From positions 1 to 64,000 of the forward strand of contig JAPPMB010000015.1 in assembly GCA_028819255.1 (NCBI GenBank): a stretch of DNA of 64,000 nucleotides, read 5' to 3'. The position numbers were made by a program, and so were the translations under genes. The stretch's first letter is position 1, and every line of letters starts with the position of its first letter. Of this stretch, positions 1-8,215 are shown piece by piece. Under the pieces are notes generated by a model, which ran no database searches, was not told the DNA's origin, and saw only the letters and a program-made list of their open reading frames with translations. Origin of the DNA: Bryobacterales bacterium (GTDB taxonomy: Bacteria > Acidobacteriota > Terriglobia > Bryobacterales > UBA6623).

Positions 1-53
1 TGATAATACACATGTTATACGTGTCCAACGCTCGCTCAACGCAACACTAGTGA
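1..53. other. AT-rich window edge with in-frame stops ahead of the adaptor gene
   Basis: These first bases are visibly more AT-rich than the rest of the window and include a near-palindromic stretch around positions 8-24. In the frame of the downstream adaptor there are two consecutive stops (TAG at 48-50, TGA at 51-53) directly before the first usable codon. No signal-peptide coding sequence is present. This may be a contig edge, an assembly junction or a real truncation; the window alone cannot tell. Confidence 0.4.
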
Positions 54-1007
54 TTGACGGTCAAACTGACTGGCTCGGTGACGCTCGAGGAAAAGGCTTC
101 CGTAGCGTCCGAGGTCGTGGGCCGAGTCGTCTGGGTCTCGCCGAAGTTCAGCAACGGCGGATCGTTCGATGCGGGCGAGACATTCATCAGGATCGACCCC
201 GCCAAGTTCGAACTGGCCGTGGAGGCGGCGGCAATGGCCGTCCAGGAGGCCGAGGCCCGGGTATGGGCCGAAAAGGCCCGAGGCGAAGAGAACGCGCGGC
301 AGTTCGCCCTCAAGAGTCCGGAACTCGAGGCGTCCGAATGGACTCGGCGACTGCCCAAGATTGCGGAGGCGGAGGCAGAGCTCGGCAAGGCGCAAGCCAG
401 GCTCCGGCTGGCGGAGCTGCGGCTGGCGGACACGAACATCTCGTTCCCCTACGACGGCCGGGTGATGACTTCGGACGTCGAGGTCGGCGAACTGGTCGGG
501 CCAAGAGACCTGGTCGGCCGCACAGGTCTGGGCGTCGTGTACCGGCCGGAGGCGCTACAGGTGGACGCGCCGATCGAGCCACGGGACCTCGAGTACCTCG
601 CCCCGGTGATCGGCCGTGCGGCGCAAGTCTCGGGAGAGTTGGGGACCTGGAGGGCGAGGGTTGCACGCGTATCGTCGGTGGTTGCGCCCAGGAGCCGATT
701 GGCGTCTGTGTTCCTGAAGTTCTCTGGGAGCGTGCGGGCGAGCTCGTTGCCGGCACCGGGGGCATTCGTGCATGTCGAGATCAATGGGCCCAGGCACAGG
801 GACGTCTACGTGCTTCCCGAATCCGCCCTCCAGGAACGCGACAAAGTCTGGGTCGTCAAGGGAGGCGCGCTGAGGTCGCTTGAACTGGAGACGTTGGGAC
901 CGACGGCTGAAGGTTGGGTCGTGCGGGAATTCGACGCGGGTTCGGGTGTGGTTGTCGGGACGCTGCCCGGAGCCCGCGATGGGCTGGCAGTGACGGCGAC
1001 GGACTGA
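54..1007 (+). CDS. RND efflux periplasmic adaptor (HlyD/AcrA-like), N-terminus missing
   Basis: Membrane-fusion adaptor expected to link the inner-membrane RND pump encoded next to an outer-membrane channel. It shows the lipoyl half-motif (SEVVGRVVWV, about residues 19-28), the GETFIRIDP turn, an Ala/Glu-rich helical hairpin (about 55-130), the second lipoyl half (ISFPYDGRV) and a beta-barrel/membrane-proximal C-terminus. The only in-frame start is TTG at 54, right after two stops, and the protein begins in the first lipoyl strand. The signal peptide or anchor and roughly 40-60 residues normal for the family are therefore missing. It ends 13 nt before the pump gene, so the two are probably one operon. 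The family call is firm; whether the gene is functional is doubtful. Confidence 0.8.
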   Translation: MTVKLTGSVTLEEKASVASEVVGRVVWVSPKFSNGGSFDAGETFIRIDPAKFELAVEAAAMAVQEAEARVWAEKARGEENARQFALKSPELEASEWTRRLPKIAEAEAELGKAQARLRLAELRLADTNISFPYDGRVMTSDVEVGELVGPRDLVGRTGLGVVYRPEALQVDAPIEPRDLEYLAPVIGRAAQVSGELGTWRARVARVSSVVAPRSRLASVFLKFSGSVRASSLPAPGAFVHVEINGPRHRDVYVLPESALQERDKVWVVKGGALRSLELETLGPTAEGWVVREFDAGSGVVVGTLPGARDGLAVTATD

Positions 1008-1020
1008 AGGGGACACTTCC

Positions 1021-4000
1021 ATGGGCACCACCGAAGCCGAACGGACGGCGCAATCGGAGAATTCCTCACATAAGGGTCTGATCGCCTACTTCGCGGGCAA
1101 TCCCGTGGCCGCCAATTTGCTCATGCTGCTCTGCATCGTCGGAGGCGTCGTTTCCGGGTTTCAGCTCGCAGTTCAGAATTATCCCGACCTCGATCTGCGA
1201 TTAATTGGCGTGACCGTGCGTGCACCGGGCTCGTCTGCGCAAGAGGTGGAGCAGGACATCAACCGGCGCGTAGAGGAGAGTGTGATCGGTCTGGCGGGGG
1301 TCGAGCGCGTCGTAGCAACCGCAACCCAGGATCTGGGCCGGATCGAAATCGAAATGGCCACGTTCGCGGATTCCGGTACGGTGCTGCGAGATGTCCAGAG
1401 TGCGGTGGACAGCATCGAGAACTTTCCGCCGTTGAACGCGGAGCGCCCGGAGGTCAATCTCCTCCAGCTGGATCTCGAGGTCATGACATTGGCGGTGACC
1501 TCCTCGCTGGCCGGCGAGGATGCGCTGAGGCGCGCAGCCGAAGACGTGCGAAGCGAACTGCTGGAATTGCCGTCGATTTCTCAGGTGAAGCTGGCAGGCA
1601 CGCGCGATCGTGAGATCTCGATAGAGGTGAGCGAGGAGGAGTTGCGCCGCAACGATCTCTCTATCTCTCAGATCGCCAACACGGTCCAGCGTGCCTCCCT
1701 GAACCTGACGTTCGGGGAGCTGCGCACGGACTCAGGCGGCGTCGTCCTGCACACCGTCGGCAAGCGCAGCATAGGTAAGGAGTTCGAGGGCATTCCGCTC
1801 ATCACCCGCCTCGACGGCACCAACGTCACGCTTGGCGACGTGGCCGAAATCCGGGACGCCTTCGCCGACGAAGACGTTGTCTCGAGAGTCAACGGCAAGC
1901 CCGCGGTGTTCGTCCGGGTCGAAGCCACAGAACGCCAGTCGGTTGTCGACATGGCGGAAGACATCAAGAATTGGCTGGCTGCCTACGAGCCACCCCGCGA
2001 CGTGTTGGTCACTGTCTGGACCGACACGGCGGAGGGGGCCATTGCCAGGCAGTCGGGAATTCTGAGGAACGCAGTGATCGGGACGGTCCTGGTCTTCGTG
2101 CTGCTCCTCCTGGTGTTCGACCTTCGCGCCGCGGTGTGGATAACTCTCGGAATCCCGTTTTCCTTCGCCGCCGCCCTGGTCTTCTTCGAGCCAGCCAATC
2201 TCACGTTGAACCTCGGGACGATGATCGCGTTCTTCCTCATGGTCGGCCTCGTCGTGGACGACGCTTTGGTGGTCGGAGAGAGCATCGCCGCGGAACGGGA
2301 GAGAGGCAGGAGCGCATTGGATGCGGCCGTAGCCGGCGTCAGAGCGGTAGCGAGTCCGATAACCATCGGCGCATGCACGACGATCCTTGCGTTCGTACCG
2401 TTCCTCTTCGTTACCGCGCCTGCCTATCAGCTGGTGAATGTCTTTCCGTTTGTGGCGCTGTTCGTCCTGGCCGTTTCGCTCGTCGAGGCCTTCCTCATCC
2501 TGCCCGCCCATCTCTCGTATGAGGGCCGCTGGAGTTTGCAACCGTTGCGCACACTCCAAGCCGGAGTGGGCGTCTGGCTCGACGGTGTCCGCGAGCGGAC
2601 TGTGGTGCCGGCGGTGTCCTGGTCCGTGCGACATGTCGGCACGACTCTCATTATCGGAGCGGCGCTGGTTCTGTTCTCCCTCCTGTTGGTGCGAACGGAG
2701 ATGGTTCGCGTCATCTTGCTCGACGAGCAGATGAACGTGCCCAACAGCGTTCAAGTCAACCTGCAACTCCCGGTTGGGACGCCATTCCAGACCACCCTGG
2801 CCGCGGCGGAGGATGCTGTGGACGCAGCCTACGCGATGAACGAACAACTGCCAGGGGAGTCGATCAATGGGGTCAGCATCCTCGTCGGAAATCTCGCGTC
2901 TTCGCGATCCACCGGAGCCGACCCGAGAGGCAGCCATTTGGCCTCAGTGAGGGCTCACCTCAACGAGCGGCCAGCCCGTCGTGCGGCTCCGGCAGAGATC
3001 GAACGGACTTGGCGATCGGCGATCGGCGATGTGTCACATCTGGAGAGGATCGAGTTCCAGAGCGCGGTGATCCGGACCAGGCCCACTGTCGCGTATGCGT
3101 TGAAGCACGATGATCCGGAGACCCTGGCGAAGGCTGCGTCGGAGATGAAGTCGTTCCTGGCGACGGTTCCGGGTGTTTTTCAGATCTCCGACAGCCTTGC
3201 TTCGGGAAAGCGGCATCTCCAGATCGGACTCACGCCAGCCGGGGAAGCCGCGGGACTGACTCCAGCTGCAATCGGACTGCAGTTGCGCGCCAACTTTCAC
3301 GGCATCGAGGCCCAGCGGATTCAGCGCGGCCACGAAGAGGTCAAGGTCATGGTCCGGTACCCCCGCGAGCGACGGCGGAACCTCGGCGAGCTCGCTGGTG
3401 AGCGCATTCGCCGCGTCGGCGGAGGGGAAGTGCCGCTGCACACGGTGGCGACCCTCAACGAGGAGCGCGAGCCAGCCACGTTGACACGTGTCGACGGAAG
3501 GCCTGCCGGAATGGTATATGCGCGGGCCGACTCGGCGGTTGTCACGCCCATTCAGGCGCGCCGAAGGGTCGACCAGGAGTTCATTCCTGCGCTGCTCGAG
3601 CAGTTTCCCGACCTCCAGGTCGAACCCGAGGGCGGGGTGCGGGACGAGCGAGCCATGATGGAGACGCTTGGCCTCCTGGTCCCCGTCGTGCTGATTGGGA
3701 TGTACGCACTCATGGCCGCGTTTCTCCGAAGTTACTGGAAGCCCCTGGTGGCCGTCGCTGGTTTTCCGCTCGCCTTCGCCGGCGCGATCCTTGGGCACTG
3801 GGTGCTCGGATGGGACTTGACGGCGATGTCGTTGTTCGGAATCATCGCTGTATTCGGGGTCGTCGTCAACGATGCTCTGGTTCTGCTAGACCGATACAAC
3901 TCGATCCGCCTCGAGCTTCCGATGATGCCCGCGATTGCCGCGGCGGCGACGGCGACTCGTCTCCGCTTCCGGGCGGTGTTTCTGACGAGCGCGACCACGC

Positions 4001-4158
4001 TGCTCGGGTTGTCCCCCCTGCTGTACGAACGCAGCGACGATCTCATGTTCCTCGTTCCGTTCGTCGTGAGCATGATGGGCGGCGTCGTGCTTTCTGGCGT
4101 CTTCATTCTCTTCATCCTCCCGACCCTGGTGATGATCGCCGAAGGCCGGGACGAGTGA
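1021..4158 (+). CDS. RND efflux transporter permease (AcrB/AcrD/AcrF family)
   Basis: Inner-membrane proton-driven pump of 1045 residues, the usual family length. TM1 lies at about residues 28-45 (NPVAANLLMLLCIVGG), followed by a large periplasmic porter domain, the TM2-TM6 block and the paired acidic residues of TM4 (LVVDDALVVGE, near 410-415) that relay protons. The second half repeats the plan, with FGVVVNDALVLLDR near 940-955. The ATG at 1021 follows a GGGG-containing Shine-Dalgarno 5-8 nt upstream. It is co-directional with the adaptor 13 nt upstream; no outer-membrane factor is visible, so that part is probably encoded before the window. Substrate cannot be read from sequence. Confidence 0.93.
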   Translation: MGTTEAERTAQSENSSHKGLIAYFAGNPVAANLLMLLCIVGGVVSGFQLAVQNYPDLDLRLIGVTVRAPGSSAQEVEQDINRRVEESVIGLAGVERVVATATQDLGRIEIEMATFADSGTVLRDVQSAVDSIENFPPLNAERPEVNLLQLDLEVMTLAVTSSLAGEDALRRAAEDVRSELLELPSISQVKLAGTRDREISIEVSEEELRRNDLSISQIANTVQRASLNLTFGELRTDSGGVVLHTVGKRSIGKEFEGIPLITRLDGTNVTLGDVAEIRDAFADEDVVSRVNGKPAVFVRVEATERQSVVDMAEDIKNWLAAYEPPRDVLVTVWTDTAEGAIARQSGILRNAVIGTVLVFVLLLLVFDLRAAVWITLGIPFSFAAALVFFEPANLTLNLGTMIAFFLMVGLVVDDALVVGESIAAERERGRSALDAAVAGVRAVASPITIGACTTILAFVPFLFVTAPAYQLVNVFPFVALFVLAVSLVEAFLILPAHLSYEGRWSLQPLRTLQAGVGVWLDGVRERTVVPAVSWSVRHVGTTLIIGAALVLFSLLLVRTEMVRVILLDEQMNVPNSVQVNLQLPVGTPFQTTLAAAEDAVDAAYAMNEQLPGESINGVSILVGNLASSRSTGADPRGSHLASVRAHLNERPARRAAPAEIERTWRSAIGDVSHLERIEFQSAVIRTRPTVAYALKHDDPETLAKAASEMKSFLATVPGVFQISDSLASGKRHLQIGLTPAGEAAGLTPAAIGLQLRANFHGIEAQRIQRGHEEVKVMVRYPRERRRNLGELAGERIRRVGGGEVPLHTVATLNEEREPATLTRVDGRPAGMVYARADSAVVTPIQARRRVDQEFIPALLEQFPDLQVEPEGGVRDERAMMETLGLLVPVVLIGMYALMAAFLRSYWKPLVAVAGFPLAFAGAILGHWVLGWDLTAMSLFGIIAVFGVVVNDALVLLDRYNSIRLELPMMPAIAAAATATRLRFRAVFLTSATTLLGLSPLLYERSDDLMFLVPFVVSMMGGVVLSGVFILFILPTLVMIAEGRDE

Positions 4159-4617
4159 GTTCGTCAAGGGCAAACGGCCGCCTTCAGAGGTGCCGAGTCG
4201 CAGGGTCCCGTCCCCGGGATGCTCGCTGCAATTGAGAGAATACGTTCAGTGCGGGAAGAGTGGGTGTCGAATCGATTCCGTAGCAGAGGCCGGCCCGGAC
4301 AAGATTGCAGAGTCTTTCACGGCCCAGTGGTTTCGTTGCAGAGGCCAAGCCAGTCGGTCAGGCCATTGCGTTCCGTCCTCGCAAGGAGCAGCGCCGCAAT
4401 CCAATCAGTCGACGCTTGGGTCCAGAGTCGCGGTGCCTAGTCCGATCCCGTCACGACGATTGGGTCCGAGGTTTGGAGGCCCCACTGTTGCCGAAGTCCG
4501 AAGATGAACGTCGAGTTGCCTGCGCGAACGGCAACACCCTGCTTGCCTCCGGTGGGAAACGTCATCGGAGACACCACCGCAATCCCTCCCGGGTTCACCG
4601 ACAGGAGATTCTCTCAT
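4159..4617. other. Intergenic stretch, no recognisable gene
   Basis: Between the pump gene and the decayed monooxygenase copy I see only short open frames with compositions typical of noncoding high-GC DNA and no family motif. Its distal part may be further decayed sequence of the neighbouring pseudogene, but I cannot align it with confidence. Confidence 0.5.
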
Positions 4618-4927
4618 GTGAAGGAATCCAGTGATTCCATGTCCCTGGGCAGTGGCAATGACTCCGCGATCGTGAACTCGTCGTCCCCCGGCGCAATGAC
4701 GATGCCCGCGCCCAATCCACATCTGGGGGGACAACCGGAAGCTAATCCTCATACGGGAGGCAGGCTCGTTCGTGAAGCGCAGGGCCACTTCCGAGATCCC
4801 GGCATCTTTCATTCTCGATGGGTGATAGTATGACTCGAACAGGAAGCACGACGCGCGGCCTGCCGCCGCCGGCCCGCTTCCCGTGCCTTCGTGGCCCGGA
4901 TCCTCGGCCTCGGGATCCAGCTGGCCG
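4618..4927 (-). pseudogene. Decayed copy of the cytochrome c/PHM-like monooxygenase gene
   Basis: On the minus strand this stretch translates to FLFESYYHPS...SEVALRFTNEPASR, closely matching FLFESHFHPS...SEIALYFTDEPASR of the intact gene at 5331-6719. At DNA level 4618-4850 aligns to about 5735-5970, and 4850-4925 to about 6006-6115, so two internal blocks are deleted. The reading frame shifts near 4735, after which the match continues in another frame. One histidine of the HxH copper motif is replaced by Tyr (YYHP). The N-terminal cytochrome part and the C-terminal Met-containing part are not detectable. It is a tandem duplicate in decay, same orientation as the intact gene and about 0.4 kb downstream of its stop. 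Confidence 0.82.
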
Positions 4928-5330
4928 AAACGGCCTGAGGGAGAACGGCCAGGCGTTCTGGTGCGCGGGCCCGCACTCTTGGCGGCGCAGACTGAGCACC
5001 GGTCGAGAATCAATTGGGGGGCCGGTCTGTGTCGGGCAGCCGCGGACGCCGGCCGGACTTGACCACAGTGTGGTCGGCGGCTGGTTGCGGGTAACGAGGC
5101 GGCGAAACTGACTTCCCCGTAGCGCCGGCAGCAGACCATTGAGTTCCGGACTCGTGTCCCCGTCGCGAGGCGAAGATCACGCGGACGCGCTCAGCGCATC
5201 CCACCGAGGATCAATGACGCGGAGGCGCACTCCGGGCCGAACACCGCACCTGGACCGCCTGGAGCCTGCTCGGCTCGGCTTCCGCGGCCGAGGGTGCAGC
5301 GGACCGCTCGCGACGGGCCGCGGGGAAATC
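4928..5330. other. Intergenic, no recognisable gene
   Basis: Spacer between the stop of the intact copper monooxygenase gene and its decayed copy. Open frames here have no family motif and read as noncoding high-GC DNA. No clear terminator hairpin was found by eye. Confidence 0.5.
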
Positions 5331-6719
5331 CTATCGGCCCGGCCGAACCCTGCGCCGAGTCGGAACCGAACTCAGATACTGCCGTATCAGTCCGTTATGT
5401 TTCCTTCGGAGCTTGGCCAGCTCTTCGCTAATGGCGGGCACATCCGACTCGTTCACCGGCATTGCCGTAAAGATCACGGAACCCATTTCGTCCGTGGACC
5501 CGCGGCCCCAGAGGACCCGCTTCGGAGGCGCGGTCGGATTCCGTGGATTCTCGGCCGAGTTGTCGTACCGAATGCGGGCGTGGATGGTTGCTCCCGCGGG
5601 AAGGGCCACAGGCTCCTCATAGACATACATGTCCTGCCATGCGAAATCCCAGTCCTTGATCCAGATGAGCGGGATCTCCGCTCCGCCGGGCGCCTCTGCC
5701 CAGGCCTTGAATTCCTTCGCAATGTAGTGGGCGTGGGGTGTCACGCCGAAGAGTTCCATGTCTGCAGGCAGTGTGAATGACTCCCCGATCGTGAACTGGT
5801 CGTCTCCCGGCTGGATGTCGATGCCCGCGCCCAATCCGTACCTGGGGGGCAGCTGGAAGACCACCCTCGTGCGGGAGGCAGGCTCGTCCGTGAAGTACAA
5901 GGCTATTTCCGAGACCTCGGTCTCTTCCTTTCCCGATGGGTGGAAGTGTGACTCGAACAGGAAGTCGCTGCCGGCCGGCACAAGGATCTGGCATCCGGGC
6001 GGCATGACGCGCGTACTGCCGCCGACGGCCCATCCGCCGAGGGCGATCCGGCCCGGGACCGCGCCGCTTCCCATGCCTCCGTAGCCCGGCTCCTCGTCCT
6101 CGGCATCCAGCCGGCGCGCACGGCCTGTGGGATCTGCCTTGAAGAGGCTGTGATGCACCACGCTTCGCACAAGGGGCCTGAACTGGTACGCCCGGAGCCA
6201 CCTGTCCTCCGCCGTCGGGATCCGTGCCGGGAAGTTCCGATAGATGTCCGGGCCGTCCGCCGGAATCGTGTACGGCTCCTCCATCTTGACGACCACATCG
6301 GGCTCGCCCAGGATCCAGTCCGAGGAAAACTCCGGGGGTTCCGGGGAGGCCCCTCTTCCCTCGGGCGCCCCGGCTTCGACCCAGATTGCGATCTGAGCGA
6401 TTTCCGAGTCGCTCATGTGGCGCTCGCCCTTGAATGAACCGTATCCGGGTTCGGCGTGCCAGGGAGGCATGTATCGGGACTGGGTCACTGCGCCGATCAG
6501 CTGGGCGCGCTTGGCGACATCCTCGTACGTCAGGAGCGAGAACGGAGCGGCTTGGCCGGGCCGGTGACATGAGGCGCATCGCTCGTGAAGGATGCGCGCA
6601 ACGTGTGTGTTGAAGGTGATGCTTCCGCCTGCCGACCGCTCTGCAGCCTCCAGCGCAATGCCTGCAATCAGGATCAGGGCACCCCAGAAGGCGTTGAAGA
6701 GGGAAACCGGGATTCTCAA
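5331..6719 (-). CDS. Cytochrome c domain fused to PHM-like copper monooxygenase
   Basis: Predicted exported redox enzyme, 462 residues. A hydrophobic signal at about residues 7-24 is followed by a heme-c motif (C48-A-S-C51-H52) in a short cytochrome domain, then a domain resembling copper type II ascorbate-dependent monooxygenases. The expected copper ligands are visible: paired His 189-190, a third His at 258 or 260 (HFHP), HxH at 329/331 (PHAHY) and a late Met at 412 (TDEM). This pattern matches the two mononuclear copper sites of the PHM/DBH family; the substrate is unknown. It starts with TTG at 6719 and overlaps the stop of the redoxin gene upstream by 4 nt, so the two are translationally coupled. 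A decayed paralogue lies downstream. Confidence 0.85.
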   Translation of the reverse strand: MRIPVSLFNAFWGALILIAGIALEAAERSAGGSITFNTHVARILHERCASCHRPGQAAPFSLLTYEDVAKRAQLIGAVTQSRYMPPWHAEPGYGSFKGERHMSDSEIAQIAIWVEAGAPEGRGASPEPPEFSSDWILGEPDVVVKMEEPYTIPADGPDIYRNFPARIPTAEDRWLRAYQFRPLVRSVVHHSLFKADPTGRARRLDAEDEEPGYGGMGSGAVPGRIALGGWAVGGSTRVMPPGCQILVPAGSDFLFESHFHPSGKEETEVSEIALYFTDEPASRTRVVFQLPPRYGLGAGIDIQPGDDQFTIGESFTLPADMELFGVTPHAHYIAKEFKAWAEAPGGAEIPLIWIKDWDFAWQDMYVYEEPVALPAGATIHARIRYDNSAENPRNPTAPPKRVLWGRGSTDEMGSVIFTAMPVNESDVPAISEELAKLRRKHNGLIRQYLSSVPTRRRVRPGR

Positions 6720-7390
6720 TTCAACCCTCCTCGCTGGATCACGTCCAGCGACGGGATATAGCAGCCGACGGCCTTCGCACGCGGCCGGGAGACTTGCTTG
6801 GCGGACAGGACTTCGTCCAGCGCGTCCCGCAGATCGCTCACCGTTGCCCTTCGCCGGGGCGTCCCAAGTGCGGCGTACAGATTGTCGATTCTCCCCAGAT
6901 AGACCAGCTCGCCGGTCTCATTGAAGAGCGCCGATTCCGGGGTGACAGTGGCATCTGCCAAGCGGACCAGCTCATGGTCGACATCGTGGATCGCCGGTTG
7001 GGATCCGCCGTACTGACGCAGGTGCTCCCGGATCTCTTCGGTGCCGACCGTGGGATCCACGTAGGCGACCAGGCATCTCACACCCCTAGGCTCGTAGTCA
7101 TGGCAGATTCTTCGGATTTCCGGAGCGTACCTGTTCGAGATCGGGCAGTCATGTGTGACGAAGTACAGCACGGTGGCTTTGAAGCCCGGCTTCAACGGCA
7201 CGGTGTGGATGTGACCGTCGATGTCTCGCAGGCTCGTCGAAGCGAGCGATGCGGACACCAAAAGCACGACGGGCAGGCACAGCCGCACACCCCGAATCAG
7301 GCTCGCCGCGGCGGCGACGTTGGCGGTTTTCGCATCCCTTGGAGGGGGTTGCTTCGCTTCCTGCAGCATTTCAGGCGGAACCACGTCCAC
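6716..7390 (-). CDS. Membrane-anchored thioredoxin-like redoxin (AhpC/TSA type) with a single active-site Cys
   Basis: Protein of 224 residues with an uncleaved or cleaved hydrophobic segment at about 33-50 and a thioredoxin-fold domain outside the cytoplasm. The active-site strand reads THDCPISNRYAPE: one Cys (82), not CxxC, at the place of a peroxidatic or copper-binding Cys. The cis-Pro turn is TP near 150. The C-terminal end carries a second conserved-looking Cys (210) in AVGCYIPSL. Such redoxins commonly sit beside cytochrome/monooxygenase fusions in Acidobacteria, as here with a 4-nt overlap. Roles in delivering electrons or copper to the partner are inference. The start is GTG at 7390; ATG at 7369 is an alternative. 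Confidence 0.8.
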   Translation of the reverse strand: MDVVPPEMLQEAKQPPPRDAKTANVAAAASLIRGVRLCLPVVLLVSASLASTSLRDIDGHIHTVPLKPGFKATVLYFVTHDCPISNRYAPEIRRICHDYEPRGVRCLVAYVDPTVGTEEIREHLRQYGGSQPAIHDVDHELVRLADATVTPESALFNETGELVYLGRIDNLYAALGTPRRRATVSDLRDALDEVLSAKQVSRPRAKAVGCYIPSLDVIQRGGLN

Positions 7391-8215
7391 TTGACTGCAC
7401 TAGGAAAGGTGCCTCTTCTGAAGCGAACTTGGATTCCGTCCGTATGTTACACGTCCGGGAACTCGGCGGCGTGGGAATTCCCCGGAGTCATCCCACCGTC
7501 CAGAGGCCGGCAGACTGGTGGACCCGACGGACGGATCCCAGCGTTGCCAACACCGAAGAATTTCGACTCCCGGACGGCCTCGCGTGGGGTGGTTCCGGTT
7601 CCCGAGACAAGCGGCCTCCGAGATCAAGGCGGACTCCGCTGCTCCTCTGAGCAACCAGCCAAGGACGTTCTTGTGCTATGGGAGGTCATTGTGGTCGCGT
7701 CCCCCCGTCTTGGTCCGACTTGGCCGCCAGTGAGGGCTCCGGCCCTCCGGAAGGCCTTGCTGATTCCGAGTCTGACCACGCACGCCCAGCGGTTTCGCGG
7801 TCCGCTCCCGCCGGTGCCCTCACAGGAAAATGGCCTGCGACCAGGCTGGATTGTCGGGCAGAGTGCTGCAGTTCGAACGTCGCACCCGATGAGACTTACG
7901 GGGCAGATCCAGATGTTCCGCTCGGATTGGTGCTCCTTCTGCGAACCGCACTGGCCGAGCCCGTCCCTGATCTGAGGATGCGGGACCACGCCTCAGAACG
8001 TACTTTTTGTACCCCACAAAGCGACCTAGTCGCTGGCAGCACCGGCGCCCGTGCATTCCAATCGATCAAGAAACTGGTCTATATTGGATATGGATTCAGT
8101 TCTGGACAAGTTGTCGTGGTCCGATCCGGTGCCGTCGTGCATCGAGTGACACACATGTGTCTCCGGAGGTCGCGTTGAAGCTGTCTGGAGCGCCGATACG
8201 ATCGGGGACTCATCC
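7391..8215. other. 825-nt divergent intergenic region
   Basis: Lies between the divergent redoxin and PSD1 genes and so must hold promoters for both, but no consensus pair stands out. Open frames have no family signature. A 7-bp stem-loop (TCTGAGG at 7971-7977 with CCTCAGA at 7991-7997) is followed by a T5 run at about 8004. It could be a weak terminator on the plus strand, although no gene ends nearby. The last 200 nt are lower in GC than their surroundings. Confidence 0.4.

Noticed and set aside
42-58. Resemblance of the first bases (CACTAGTGATT) to a cloning-vector site
   Set aside because: The match is only about ten bases and the flanks do not fit a vector; more likely chance.
7971-8008. 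Intrinsic terminator (7-bp stem followed by T5)
   Set aside because: No plus-strand gene ends nearby and the stem is short, so it is only mentioned in the intergenic entry.
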